Source of the DNA: an uncultured Bacilli bacterium | GTDB lineage: Bacteria > Bacillota_I > Bacilli_A > RF39 > UBA660 | DNA: 64,000 bases | Direction of reading: 5' to 3' | NCBI GenBank assembly: GCA_934183165.1 | Contig: CAKPRZ010000002.1 | Coordinates: 62,001-126,000, forward strand | In this document: piece by piece, positions 48,936-58,363 of the stretch | Layout of the letters: each line of letters begins with the position of its first letter | How positions within the stretch are numbered: position 1 is the stretch's first letter | Position numbers and translations under genes: made by a program | The notes under the pieces: generated by a model | What the model was told of the DNA's origin: nothing | What the model saw: the letters and a program-made list of their open reading frames with translations, nothing else | Databases searched by the model: none

Positions 48936-50868
48936 ATATTTCATCAAAAACCATTTCATTACCGGTAGGCTCAGTTCCCTTTAGGTAATAAAGAATTTTT
49001 TTGTGTTTGGTTTTATCCGTTGCTGGTTTCCCAGTTATAGGATCTACCAAATATCCAACAACATTATTAGGTTTGGTATACCAAACCTTTTCTTTATCTT
49101 TAAGGTATGTTTCCATTGCATCTATCCAAATGTTTTTTGCTACAGAATATTCCTTTATAGGAATATTTTTATTATCATCATATCCAGCCCATACAGAAGT
49201 AATTGCTTGTGGTGTATAACCAATAGTCCATAAATCTGTAGCTGTAGTACCTGATTTTATTGCATATTTTCTTGTCATTTTTGCTGCAAGATTAAGAACA
49301 GTTGGATAATTATAATCAATAAATGAAGAATCATAAGTTGTTGTTAATAGCTCGTTTAGAATATAAACAAGACTTTGATTTAGTATTAATTCTTTTTTAT
49401 CTTTAAATTCATATAAGACATTTCCTTTAGCATCTTCTACTTTTGTAATTAAATGAGGAATAATTTTGAAACCATTGTTTGCAAATGTTGCATATGCTGA
49501 TGTCATTTCAATAATACTTATTTCATTAGTTCCAAGTGGTAATGAAGGATTTGCACTTATATTTGCAGTTATACCAAGTCTTTTGGCCATATTAACAAGA
49601 GTATCTTCTCCTAAAAACATATGAGTTTTAATAGCATAAATATTGTCTGAATAGGATATAGCCGTTGCAAGAGAAATAGGAATATTACCATATATTTCGT
49701 TAGCATTTTTAGGAGAGTAAGTTGATTTATTAGAAAACGTAAAAGTGGTTTCCTCACTTGTGAAACTAGTACTTGATGTAAAACCATTTTCTAAGGCCGC
49801 ATAGTATAGGAATGTCTTCATAGTAGATCCAACTTGTCTTAATGAACTAGTTGCTCTATTATATTGGGTTTTAATATAATTAGCACCACCAATAAGACCT
49901 AAAATGCTACCATCATTTGGATTCATAGTTATAGCTGATACTTGCAGATCTTTATAATTATCATTTTTGTTGATACTTTCTTCCAGAGATTTTTGTGCTT
50001 TTAAATCAAGTGTTGTGTAAATTTTTAATCCACCAGTATCTAAAAACGAATTAGGAATAGAATCAATATTCTCTAATTCTTTTAATACAGCATCTCTAAA
50101 ATATGCTACTGAAGTAAGACTATCACTTGATTCTTTGCCATAAAATTTTAATTTCTCATTGTAGGCTTCATTCATTTGACTTTCACTAATATATTTATTT
50201 TTTACCATTCCTTGTAGAATTAATTTTTGTCTTTCTTTAGCAACTTTTAAATTAACTAATGGAGAAAAATTTGCTGGTGATTTTGGGATACCAACCAGAA
50301 TTGCTGCTTCTGCTAGAGATAAGTCTTTAGCACTTTTATTAAAATAATAATTAGCTGCTTTTTCTATTCCATACATGCCATGTCCATAATTAATGGTATT
50401 TAAATAGCCTTCTAAAATCTCATTCTTATCATAATTTAATTCCAAATTTATAGTAAGCCACATTTCATTCCATTTTCTTTCCCAAGTTTTATCAAAATCT
50501 AAAAATAAATTTTTAACATATTGTTGAGAGATAGTTGAAGCACCTTGTTTAGTTTTACCACTTGTTATATTTATGTAACTTGCTTTGATAATTCTTAAAA
50601 AGTCAAATCCAAAATGTTTATAAAATGACTTATCTTCTGTTGATATAGTTGCATTTATAACATTACTTGAAATTTGATCAAGATCTACCCATTTATTAGT
50701 GCCGTTTCCTTGAAAAACAATTTCATTATTATTATCATATAATGAAATATTATTAGCACCTTTAATATTTAGTTCTTTATTAATTTTATTATAACCATAC
50801 CAGCAAAAGCATATGGCACCACCAAGAAAAATGATAAATAAAAAGTATTTTATAATTTTTTTATGCAC
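48928..50868 (-). CDS. Class A penicillin-binding protein (PBP1A type)
   Basis: A protein of about 646 residues with one N-terminal membrane helix (FLFIIFLGGAICFCWYGY). Glycosyltransferase GT51 motifs: STEDKSFYKHFGFD with the catalytic Glu, GASTISQQYVKNLF, and RKWNEMWLTINLE; AEAAILVGIPKSPANFSPL. Transpeptidase motifs: SLRQVGSTMKTF (SxxK), SYSDN (SxN) and YAIKSGTT (KSGT). It both polymerises and crosslinks peptidoglycan. GTG 50868 is chosen because GGTTGGTGA is 5 bases ahead; TTG 50880 and GTG 50877 are possible. Confidence 0.93.
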   Translation of the reverse strand: MHKKIIKYFLFIIFLGGAICFCWYGYNKINKELNIKGANNISLYDNNNEIVFQGNGTNKWVDLDQISSNVINATISTEDKSFYKHFGFDFLRIIKASYINITSGKTKQGASTISQQYVKNLFLDFDKTWERKWNEMWLTINLELNYDKNEILEGYLNTINYGHGMYGIEKAANYYFNKSAKDLSLAEAAILVGIPKSPANFSPLVNLKVAKERQKLILQGMVKNKYISESQMNEAYNEKLKFYGKESSDSLTSVAYFRDAVLKELENIDSIPNSFLDTGGLKIYTTLDLKAQKSLEESINKNDNYKDLQVSAITMNPNDGSILGLIGGANYIKTQYNRATSSLRQVGSTMKTFLYYAALENGFTSSTSFTSEETTFTFSNKSTYSPKNANEIYGNIPISLATAISYSDNIYAIKTHMFLGEDTLVNMAKRLGITANISANPSLPLGTNEISIIEMTSAYATFANNGFKIIPHLITKVEDAKGNVLYEFKDKKELILNQSLVYILNELLTTTYDSSFIDYNYPTVLNLAAKMTRKYAIKSGTTATDLWTIGYTPQAITSVWAGYDDNKNIPIKEYSVAKNIWIDAMETYLKDKEKVWYTKPNNVVGYLVDPITGKPATDKTKHKKILYYLKGTEPTGNEMVFDEISR

Positions 50869-50967
50869 AAAAGTCACCAACCATTTCTATTTTTATTATG
50901 AAAAAAAATAAATATATTATGTGTAAAATAAAATTTATGTTATATTATTATCTGTTGGTGAGGAAAT

Positions 50968-51327
50968 ATGGAAAAAATAATGTTAAAAATTGAACTTAAT
51001 AGTAAATATAATAGTACTATTTTTGAAACAACAGGAATAATAGATAAAAAAAATAATATACTAATTTACGATGATAATGAAAGAACAAAAACATTATTAA
51101 ATTTAGAAAGAAATTTTTTGATGCGTGAAAATAGTATTATGAAGAGTAATGTTCAATTTAATGAGAATAAGAGTAGTTATCTATCAATATATTTAAAAGA
51201 AGAAAGTCAAAACTTAGATATTAATATTTTTACCAAAAGTATTGTTAAAAATGATAAATTTATAGAAATTATTTATTTAGTAAATGATGTAGAACAATTT
51301 ACATATAAAATTCAATTTATAAAATAG
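50968..51327 (+). CDS. DUF1934 (YwiB-like) calycin-type protein
   Basis: A 119-residue beta-rich protein with the content and length of DUF1934 (Bacillus YwiB): SIMKSNVQFNENKSSYLSIYL near the middle and a C-terminal VNDVEQFTYKIQFIK. In Bacillus ywiB-argS-rpoE are neighbours, and here rpoE follows, which supports the call; argS is missing from between. Function unknown. Confidence 0.7.
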   Translation: MEKIMLKIELNSKYNSTIFETTGIIDKKNNILIYDDNERTKTLLNLERNFLMRENSIMKSNVQFNENKSSYLSIYLKEESQNLDINIFTKSIVKNDKFIEIIYLVNDVEQFTYKIQFIK

Positions 51328-51435
51328 TAAAAAATAGTTGCTTTTGTATAAAATTAATGATATAAAAGTATATGATTTGATTGTTGTTGCCAATATAGGT
51401 GATGCGCATATAATAATAACCGTAGGAGGATGTAT

Positions 51436-51882
51436 ATGAGTATAAATAATATGCCAAAAGAAGAATTGGAATTACTATCATATAAAGACATTACAAACTT
51501 ATTATTAGAAGAGGATGGCGCCCAAAATACTCCAACTTTATTTAAAAAAATAATAAAACTTTTAGATTTACCACAATCTACATTTGAGGCTAAAATTGGT
51601 GATTACTATATGATGTTGGTTACTGATAAACGCTTTATACTACTTGATAATGGTAATTGGGACTTACGTAATAGACATACATCTGATAAAATTGTAACTG
51701 TTGAAGAAGATGAAGATGAAATTGATGTTGAAGAATCAACTAATAAATCAAAGGGAGAAGACAATGATTCTGAAGAAGATTTTGACAGTCAAAACGATGA
51801 TAATGATTTTGATGATGGTGATGATGATCTAAAAGATTTAGTAATAATTGATGAAGATGAATTAGACTTAGAAAATAACTAA
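51436..51882 (+). CDS. rpoE: RNA polymerase delta subunit RpoE
   Basis: A 148-residue protein. Residues 1-90 are the HARE-HTH delta domain (MPKEELELLSYKDITNLLLEE through GNWDLRNRH). The remainder is almost wholly Asp/Glu, as in the disordered acidic tail of RpoE that displaces nucleic acid from RNA polymerase and aids recycling. ATG 51436 is preferred over 51430, which directly abuts AGGAGG. A TTGCTT-17-TATAAA promoter lies at about 51340-51368. Confidence 0.94.
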   Translation: MSINNMPKEELELLSYKDITNLLLEEDGAQNTPTLFKKIIKLLDLPQSTFEAKIGDYYMMLVTDKRFILLDNGNWDLRNRHTSDKIVTVEEDEDEIDVEESTNKSKGEDNDSEEDFDSQNDDNDFDDGDDDLKDLVIIDEDELDLENN

Positions 51883-51943
51883 TAAGTCTTTTTTTGATAA
51901 TTATTGCTTACTATGATATAATTTTTTTGAAGGGATGATATAG

Positions 51944-52999
51944 ATGATAGAGAGATTAGATGCTATTGAAAATAGATATAATGAATTAAATGGAGAACTA
52001 TTGAAACCAGAGAATTTATCTAATATTAAACTTACTAGAGAATTATCTAAGGAAATGTCCAATTTAGAAGATATAGTTGTTTGCTATAGAGAATATAAAA
52101 AAATTCTAGCTGATATAGATGAAGCTAAGGAAATGCTTAAAGATCCTGAATTGGGTGAATATGCAAAAGAAGAATTATCTGCACTAGAAAGTGTTAAGAC
52201 AGCTAATGAAAAAAAGTTAGAAGTTTTATTAATACCAAAAGATCCAAACGATGGTAAAAATGTTATAGTTGAAATAAGAGGAGCAGCTGGTGGAGACGAA
52301 GCAAATATTTTTGCTGGTGATTTGTATAGAATGTATTTAAAATATGCTGAAAAACAAGGCTGGAAAGTTGAAGTAATGGAAGAAGAATCTTCTGAAGGTG
52401 GAGGATTTTCTCAGATTGGATTTATGGTTAAAGGAAAAAATGTTTACTCTAAATTAAAATATGAAAGTGGAGCTCATAGGGTACAAAGAGTTCCTGTGAC
52501 AGAAACACAAGGACGTGTCCATACTTCTACAGCAACAGTTTTAGTTATGCCTGAAGCGGAAGAATTTGATTTTCAGTTAGATATGTCAGAGGTAAGAATT
52601 GATATTACTAGATCTTCTGGTTGTGGAGGTCAAGGTGTAAATACAACAGATTCAGCAGTAAGAGTAACACACATACCAACAGGTACTATTGTTTATTGTC
52701 AAGTTGGAAGAAGTCAAATTCAAAACAAGGAAATGGCTCTTAATACATTAAAAACTAGACTTTATAATATGAAACTACAAGAAAAAGAAGAAAAAGAGGG
52801 TGCAGAAAGACGTAGTAAGATAGGAACAGGTGATCGTTCTGAAAAAATAAGAACATATAATTATCCTCAAAATCGAGTTACAGATCACAGAATTGGATTT
52901 ACATTAATGCAATTAGACAGAGTAATGGAAGGAGATCTAGAACCTATTATTGAAGCCCTAATTACGGAAGATCAAAAACGAAAATTAGAAGGGAACTAA
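51944..52999 (+). CDS. prfA: Peptide chain release factor 1
   Basis: A 351-residue RF1 that ends translation at UAA and UAG. The GGQ loop is RSSGCGGQGVNTTDSAVR near residue 225, and the codon-recognition PxT motif reads HRVQRVPVTETQGRVHTS, typical of RF1. Followed 1 bp later by prmC, which methylates its GGQ Gln. Confidence 0.97.
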   Translation: MIERLDAIENRYNELNGELLKPENLSNIKLTRELSKEMSNLEDIVVCYREYKKILADIDEAKEMLKDPELGEYAKEELSALESVKTANEKKLEVLLIPKDPNDGKNVIVEIRGAAGGDEANIFAGDLYRMYLKYAEKQGWKVEVMEEESSEGGGFSQIGFMVKGKNVYSKLKYESGAHRVQRVPVTETQGRVHTSTATVLVMPEAEEFDFQLDMSEVRIDITRSSGCGGQGVNTTDSAVRVTHIPTGTIVYCQVGRSQIQNKEMALNTLKTRLYNMKLQEKEEKEGAERRSKIGTGDRSEKIRTYNYPQNRVTDHRIGFTLMQLDRVMEGDLEPIIEALITEDQKRKLEGN

Positions 53000-53000
53000 T

Positions 53001-53822
53001 ATGACTGTAGAAGAATTAATCATATATGGAAGGAAATTCCTTCATTCTCATGAGGTTAATATATTATTAGCGGGTATACTTGGATATGATACCTTGGAAT
53101 TATTGACTCATTTGGATCTTTTAGTTTCAGATAATGATGTAAATAAATTTAAAAATATGATTGAAAGTCGAAAAAATGGGTATCCACTTCAATATATAAT
53201 TGGATCTACTTGCTTTTATGGATATGATTTTTTAGTAAATCCTAATGTTTTAATTCCACGCTTTGAAACAGAACAACTAGTAGAAATAGTTATTAAATAC
53301 ATTGATAATCATTTTGAAAAGCCTATAAAAATTATTGACTTGGGATGTGGGAGTGGTGCAATAGGAATTACTCTTTCGAAAAAGATTGATAACTCAGAGG
53401 TTACTTGCCTAGATATTAGTGACCTTGCTTTAGATGTCACTAAGGTTAATGCTGATAGATTAAATGCTAACATTAATATTATTAAGGGTGATATGTTAGA
53501 TAATATTACAGATAAATATGATGTTGTAGTAAGTAATCCCCCTTATATTTCACCGGATGAAGACATAGAACCACAAGTTAAAAATTATGAACCGCATCTT
53601 GCCTTGTATGGAGGAAATGATGGGCTTTTCTTCTATGAAAAAATATTAAAAAATATTCAAAAAAATTTAAACAAAAAATATTTGATAGCATTTGAGATAG
53701 GGTACCTACAAAAGAAATCTATAGAACAATTAGCTAGGAAATATTTAGATGATGAAGATGTAATAATTGAAACTTATAAAGACTTATCTGGAAAAGATAG
53801 AATAGTGTTAATACATAAATAG
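53001..53822 (+). CDS. prmC: Release factor glutamine methyltransferase PrmC
   Basis: A 273-residue enzyme that methylates the GGQ glutamine of release factors. IIDLGCGSGAIGITLS is the SAM loop (about 112-127) and VVSNPPYISPDED holds NPPY. N-terminal helical domain with YPLQYIIGSTCFYGYDFLVNPNVLIPRFETE. Coupled to prfA. Confidence 0.96.
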   Translation: MTVEELIIYGRKFLHSHEVNILLAGILGYDTLELLTHLDLLVSDNDVNKFKNMIESRKNGYPLQYIIGSTCFYGYDFLVNPNVLIPRFETEQLVEIVIKYIDNHFEKPIKIIDLGCGSGAIGITLSKKIDNSEVTCLDISDLALDVTKVNADRLNANINIIKGDMLDNITDKYDVVVSNPPYISPDEDIEPQVKNYEPHLALYGGNDGLFFYEKILKNIQKNLNKKYLIAFEIGYLQKKSIEQLARKYLDDEDVIIETYKDLSGKDRIVLIHK

Positions 53823-53844
53823 TTTAGAAATAAACTGTTTTTTT
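53821..53844 (+). terminator. Intrinsic terminator after prmC
   Basis: AGTTTA-GAAA-TAAACT, G, T7; a GNRA-type tetraloop. Starts at the prmC stop. Confidence 0.85.
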
Positions 53845-53888
53845 GTATAAAAATTTAAATAGATTATCAGTATTTAATAGGTGATAAA

Positions 53889-54413
53889 ATGAAAAAAATT
53901 ATAACTATAGCATTTGCCTTATTAATAGTAATTCTTATTAGTAAATCTAAGGTGACTGAAGAAATAGTTATCCCTAATGAGTCTATTCGTATAAGAGTTA
54001 TAGCAAATAGTAATTCAAGTAGTGATCAAAAAACCAAGCAAAAAGTTAGAAAGGCTGTACAGGTTCAGCTTGGAGATGTTTTAAAAGATGCAAAAAATAT
54101 TGATGATGTAAGAGCTATACTAAAAAATAAATTACCTGATGTTGAATATACAGTAAAAAAAACATTAGATACTAAAAATAATAAATTTAATGTTAATTAT
54201 GGATACAATTATTTCCCTCAAAAGACATATAAAGGTATTAATTATGATGAAGGATATTATGAATCAGTTGTAATAACTTTAGGTGAAGCTAAAGGAGAAA
54301 ACTGGTGGTGTGTTTTATTTCCTCCCCTTTGTTTGATGGATGAAGATGAAGAAAATATAGAGGAAGTGGAATACAAATCTTTTATTAAAGAAATAATAGA
54401 TAAATATTTTTAG
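53889..54413 (+). CDS. spoIIR: Stage II sporulation protein R (SpoIIR)
   Basis: A 174-residue secreted signalling protein. N-terminal signal IITIAFALLIVILISKS; conserved core IPNESIRIRVIANSNSSSDQ then KTKQKVRKAVQVQLGDVL; C-terminal ESVVITLGEAKGENWWCVLFPPLCL. SpoIIR passes from forespore to the intermembrane space and activates SpoIIGA, which processes pro-sigma-E. Position after prmC as in Bacillus. I did not find a convincing sigma-F promoter. Confidence 0.95.
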   Translation: MKKIITIAFALLIVILISKSKVTEEIVIPNESIRIRVIANSNSSSDQKTKQKVRKAVQVQLGDVLKDAKNIDDVRAILKNKLPDVEYTVKKTLDTKNNKFNVNYGYNYFPQKTYKGINYDEGYYESVVITLGEAKGENWWCVLFPPLCLMDEDEENIEEVEYKSFIKEIIDKYF

Positions 54414-54456
54414 AATTATTTAAAAGGTAACATAGTATTATTTATCAGGTGATATT

Positions 54457-54993
54457 ATGTTATCTTTTTTTACTATTTTTTTGGTTGCTATAAGTTTAAG
54501 TATGGATACTTTCTCATTGTCTATAATTTATGGAACATTAGGGCTTGATAAAAAGACGATTTATTTACTTAGTATAATTGTTGGATTGTTTCATTTTGTA
54601 ATGCCATTAATAGGAAATGCTATAGGTCAAGAAATATTAACTAGAATTCCTATAGCTCCTAATATTGTTGTTGGAGGAATATTTTTAATAATAGCAGTTG
54701 AAATGCTATTTCAAGATAATGAAGTATGGGATTTAAAAAAAATTAGTGCACTTTTAATATTTGGTTTTACCGTAAGTATTGATAGTTTTATGGTTGGTAT
54801 TGGTATTTCTAGCATTACAAGTAATCATCTTATGTCTTATATTACTTTTGCAATAACTAGTTTTCTATTTACATTGTTTGGATTAAAATTCGGAAATAAA
54901 TTAAGTGAAAAATTTGGATCTAAAGCAACTTTGTTAGGAGCAATTATATTAATATTATTGGGAATTCTTTATATATTTAATTTATTGACTTAA
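54457..54993 (+). CDS. MntP/YtaF-family membrane protein
   Basis: A 178-residue protein with six membrane helices in two repeats, each with a conserved acidic residue: ISLSMDTFSLSIIYG (Asp about 17) and VSIDSFMVGIGI (Asp about 109). These are the hallmark of MntP manganese exporters; the YtaF sporulation branch is very similar. The place after spoIIR matches Bacillus ywlD/mntP. Substrate Mn2+ is inferred. Confidence 0.88.
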   Translation: MLSFFTIFLVAISLSMDTFSLSIIYGTLGLDKKTIYLLSIIVGLFHFVMPLIGNAIGQEILTRIPIAPNIVVGGIFLIIAVEMLFQDNEVWDLKKISALLIFGFTVSIDSFMVGIGISSITSNHLMSYITFAITSFLFTLFGLKFGNKLSEKFGSKATLLGAIILILLGILYIFNLLT

Positions 54994-55032
54994 AGTTTAA
55001 TAGTTGATAAAATTAAATTGGTGATATGCTTA

Positions 55033-55857
55033 ATGATTGTTAACACTCTAGAACTATTAAATAAAAATAAAGTTTTATATCAATTTAATACTAGTAATTT
55101 AGAATTAACCAAATTTATTTTAGAAGAATGTCAAAATTTAAATCATGATGTAATTTTGGGTGTAAGTGAAGGAACACTAAAGTATATGGGTGGTGCTGTA
55201 GTAGTATCATCTTTAGTAAAATCTTTGATTAAAAGTTTGAATATAAAAATAAATGTAGCATTACATTTAGATCATGCATTATCATTTGATATATGTAAAG
55301 AAGCTATTGATAATGGCTTTTCTTCTGTTATGATTGATGCATCCTCATTACCTTTGGAAGAAAACATATTATTAACTAAAAAAGTTGTGGATTATGCACA
55401 TCAATTTAATGTTTCAGTAGAAGGTGAAGTAGGAATTGTACCATATAACAAAGATAATCTGGTTCCTGATATGTATGGTGTTAATGACTATGTAAAATAT
55501 CTTAATGAAACAGGAGTTGATTTATTAGCTCCTGCCATAGGAAATATACATGGTCTGTATAAAAATAAAGCATTGATTGATTTTGAATTTTTAGAAGAGT
55601 TATCTAAAACAGTAGATGTACCTTTAGTAGTACATGGTGGAAGTGGAGTATCTACTGATGATATAGTTAAATTAATTAAATTAAATGTTCGAAAGATTAA
55701 TATTAATACAAACTTGCAATTTTGCTGGAAAGAAGCAATAAAATTGTATATTGCAAATAATGAAAATATAGTAGATACTAGAAAGATATTAAAAAGCGGT
55801 GAAGTAACAATTAAAGAAAGCATAAAAGAATATTTTGAGATAATTAAAAATATATAG
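55033..55857 (+). CDS. fba: Class II fructose-bisphosphate aldolase family
   Basis: A 274-residue zinc aldolase. Metal and substrate motifs: VALHLDHALSFD, FSSVMIDASSLPLEENI, VEGEVG, LLAPAIGNIHG, VVHGGSGVSTDD and INTNLQFCWKEA. It cleaves fructose-1,6-bisphosphate in glycolysis; the tagatose-bisphosphate branch cannot be excluded by eye. Start ATG 55033 after TTGGTGATATGCTTA; the frame opens at 55018. fba-murA order as in Bacillus. Confidence 0.9.
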   Translation: MIVNTLELLNKNKVLYQFNTSNLELTKFILEECQNLNHDVILGVSEGTLKYMGGAVVVSSLVKSLIKSLNIKINVALHLDHALSFDICKEAIDNGFSSVMIDASSLPLEENILLTKKVVDYAHQFNVSVEGEVGIVPYNKDNLVPDMYGVNDYVKYLNETGVDLLAPAIGNIHGLYKNKALIDFEFLEELSKTVDVPLVVHGGSGVSTDDIVKLIKLNVRKININTNLQFCWKEAIKLYIANNENIVDTRKILKSGEVTIKESIKEYFEIIKNI

Positions 55858-55905
55858 GCAATCATTTATAATGAGTGTAATAAAATATAGTGTAGTGGAG
55901 GTAGT

Positions 55906-57159
55906 ATGAAAGCATTAAAAATACAAGGTGGAAATGAATTAAAAGGTACTATTAGAATAAGTGGTGCTAAAAATAGTTCAGTAGCATTAATACCAGCAGC
56001 TATTTTATCTGATGAAGCAGTAACAATTTGTAATGTTCCGGAAATAACAGATACAGATGCATTAAGTGATATATTAAATTATTTGGGAGCCGATGTAAAA
56101 AGAGCTAGTGAAAGTATAATTGTAGATTCCAAAACAATGAGTAATAAACCTATTCCAAATAGACTAGCAAAAAAACTAAGAGCTTCTTACTATTTCATGG
56201 GAGCTTTGCTTGGAAAATATAAACATGTAGAAATGTCGTTTCCTGGTGGATGTTCAATAGGAGCTAGACCAATCGATTTGCATTTGAAGGGATTTGAAGC
56301 ACTTGGTGCAACTGTTACATATAACGATGATATATATACAGTTGAAGCAAAAGAACTTAAGGGTGCAAATATTTATTTAGATATAGCTTCGGTTGGTGCA
56401 ACAATTAATATTATGTTGGCAGCTACTAAAGCTAATGGAACTACCATCATTGATAATGCTGCAAAAGAGCCAGAAATAGTTAACGTAGCAACCTTTTTAA
56501 ATAATATGGGAGCTAGAATAAGTGGAGCTGGCACTAGTGAAATTAGAATAATTGGCGTTGAACATTTAAATGGATGTTTCCACGAAGTTATTCCTGATAG
56601 AATAGAGGCGGGAACCTATACAATAATTGGAGCTTTAATTGGAAATAAACTTAAAATAGATAATTTAATTCCAGAGCATTTAGAAGCTTTGACTTCAAAA
56701 TTAATAGAAATAGGTGTTGATATAGAATTTGGTTCTGATTATTTCTTGATTAACAAGAAAAATAATTACAAATCAACAAAAGTCAAAACTTTAGCTTTTC
56801 CGGGGTTTCCTACTGATTTACAACAACCATTCTCTGTTTTATTAACACAATGTAATGGTAAATCAATACTTGAAGAAACTATTTATGAAAATAGATTTAT
56901 GCATGTTCCTCAACTTAATAAGATGGGTGCAGACATAAAGGTTATAGGAATGAAATCTTCAATAGTGGGTCCTAGTAAATTAACTGGAACAAAAGTAGAA
57001 GCTACAGATTTGAGAGCTGGTGCTGCTATGGTGTGTGCTGCATTAATTGCTGATGGAGAGACAATTATTACTAATGCAGAGCATATATTAAGAGGATACG
57101 AAAATATAGTTCAAAAATTGAGTGATGTAGGTGCTAAAATAGAAATAATAGAAATATAA
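55906..57159 (+). CDS. murA: UDP-N-acetylglucosamine 1-carboxyvinyltransferase MurA
   Basis: A 417-residue enzyme that commits UDP-GlcNAc to peptidoglycan. MKALKIQGGNELKGTIRISGAKNSSVALI opens it; the catalytic Cys lies in SFPGGCSIGARPIDLHLKGF (residue about 116), so it is the fosfomycin-sensitive Cys type; later FPGFPTDLQQPF and DLRAGAAMVCAALIADG. ATG follows GGAGGTAGT. Confidence 0.97.
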   Translation: MKALKIQGGNELKGTIRISGAKNSSVALIPAAILSDEAVTICNVPEITDTDALSDILNYLGADVKRASESIIVDSKTMSNKPIPNRLAKKLRASYYFMGALLGKYKHVEMSFPGGCSIGARPIDLHLKGFEALGATVTYNDDIYTVEAKELKGANIYLDIASVGATINIMLAATKANGTTIIDNAAKEPEIVNVATFLNNMGARISGAGTSEIRIIGVEHLNGCFHEVIPDRIEAGTYTIIGALIGNKLKIDNLIPEHLEALTSKLIEIGVDIEFGSDYFLINKKNNYKSTKVKTLAFPGFPTDLQQPFSVLLTQCNGKSILEETIYENRFMHVPQLNKMGADIKVIGMKSSIVGPSKLTGTKVEATDLRAGAAMVCAALIADGETIITNAEHILRGYENIVQKLSDVGAKIEIIEI

Positions 57160-57161
57160 TT

Positions 57162-57185
57162 GAATAGTTAAACTATTCTTTTTTT
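57162..57185 (+). terminator. Intrinsic terminator after murA
   Basis: GAATAGT-TAA-ACTATTC followed by T7. Confidence 0.85.
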
Positions 57186-57196
57186 ATGGTGATATA

Positions 57197-57967
57197 ATGA
57201 AATTCAAAAAAATTTTGCTATTATTATTAATTATATTTTTAGTATTTATAGTTTATAAACTAGGATTTGATAATAAAATCAATTATGTTGCATTAGGTGA
57301 TTCTATATCGCTTGGGCAAGGTCCTTATGGTGAAATAAGTTATGGATATACAGATTATGTTGCAGATTATTTAGAAAACAATCATATACTTAAAAATTAT
57401 AATAAACAATATTCAAAGAGTGGAAATAAAATAGAAGATATTATTGATTATATAAATACCGATAAAACTATTTCATTTGATGAAAATATAAATATAAAGA
57501 GAATTTTAAGGGAATCAGATTTGGTTACTATATCAGTTGGAATCAATGATTTCCTAGAAGAGTTTAATATATTAAATATTAATAATGAATTAAAAGAAAA
57601 AGATCAATTGTACAAAAAAATAGATAAATTAAGTATAGAATTTGAAAAAATGTTAATTTTAATAAAAAAATATGCTAAATCTAATATAATTGTTGTTGGC
57701 TATTATAATCCATATCCTAATTCAACCATATACAAGAACGAAATAGATAAATTAGTTAAATATGGCAACAAAATAATTAAAAACATTTCTGATAAAAATA
57801 AAGTTCAATTTATAGATATATTTTCTGAATTTAATAATCAAAAAAAATATTTACCTAATCCTTCTGATATTCATCCAAATACCAGTGGATATAGAGCAAT
57901 TTTTTATAAAATAAAACCAACAATCGATAATATATTTATAAAGAAATCTACTGAAAAAACACTTTAG
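57197..57967 (+). CDS. Exported SGNH/GDSL hydrolase
   Basis: A 256-residue protein with an N-terminal anchor (KILLLLLIIFLVFIVYKLGF) and an SGNH hydrolase fold: YVALGDSISLGQGP with the catalytic Ser, SVGINDFLEEF (Gly/Asn blocks) and PSDIHPNTSGYRAI with Asp-x-x-His. Similar to the YpmR-type lipases of Firmicutes. Substrate unknown, probably lipid or an acylated wall polymer. Between murA and rpmE, where Bacillus has rho. Confidence 0.87.
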   Translation: MKFKKILLLLLIIFLVFIVYKLGFDNKINYVALGDSISLGQGPYGEISYGYTDYVADYLENNHILKNYNKQYSKSGNKIEDIIDYINTDKTISFDENINIKRILRESDLVTISVGINDFLEEFNILNINNELKEKDQLYKKIDKLSIEFEKMLILIKKYAKSNIIVVGYYNPYPNSTIYKNEIDKLVKYGNKIIKNISDKNKVQFIDIFSEFNNQKKYLPNPSDIHPNTSGYRAIFYKIKPTIDNIFIKKSTEKTL

Positions 57968-57977
57968 CAAAAAAATG

Positions 57978-58006
57978 TTGCATTAAACCAAATTATTTGT
58001 TACAAT
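57978..58006 (+). promoter_or_regulatory. Sigma-A promoter of rpmE
   Basis: TTGCAT, 17 bases, TACAAT, near consensus; expected start of transcription about 58013. Confidence 0.7.
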
Positions 58007-58025
58007 AAGTTAGCAATTAATTACT

Positions 58026-58043
58026 ATGACTTGAATTAGTCAT
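58026..58043 (+). promoter_or_regulatory. Hairpin in the rpmE leader, possible L31 autoregulatory element
   Basis: ATGACT-TGAATT-AGTCAT in the 50-base leader, just ahead of GGCGGGAGGAGAG. Ribosomal-protein leaders upstream of Firmicute rpmE are known; I cannot test the match to that motif. Confidence 0.4.
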
Positions 58044-58061
58044 GGCGGGAGGAGAGATAAA

Positions 58062-58274
58062 ATGAAAGCAGGTATTCATCCACAATATAGAGATACTAAA
58101 TATATTTGTGCATGTGGTAATGAGTTTATCGCTAAATCTACTAAAGATGAATTTCATGTAGAAGTATGTTCTCAATGTCATCCTTTTTATACTGGAAAAC
58201 AATCAAGAACTTCACATACAGGTAGAGTAGATAAATTTAATAAAAAATATGGTTTTTCAACAGAAAACAAATAG
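58062..58274 (+). CDS. rpmE: Ribosomal protein L31, zinc-binding form
   Basis: A 70-residue L31: MKAGIHPQYRDTKYICACGN with CxC and VEVCSQCHPFYTGKQ with CxxC, so the zinc (C+) type. Strong GGGAGGAGAG ribosome binding site. Confidence 0.97.
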   Translation: MKAGIHPQYRDTKYICACGNEFIAKSTKDEFHVEVCSQCHPFYTGKQSRTSHTGRVDKFNKKYGFSTENK

Positions 58275-58296
58275 TATTGATACTTTGTAAATAGAC

Positions 58297-58328
58297 AAAA
58301 AACTAAATTATTTTAGTTTTTTTCTTTT
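58297..58328 (+). terminator. Intrinsic terminator after rpmE
   Basis: AAAAAACTAAA-TTAT-TTTAGTTTTTTT; 11-bp stem. Confidence 0.85.
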
Positions 58329-58363
58329 TGTGTTATACTATATGAAAATAGAGGTGATACATA

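Noticed and set aside
53840..53888. Sigma-F promoter for spoIIR
   Set aside because: GTATA is present but no GgnnAnAnT box follows at 14-16 bases.
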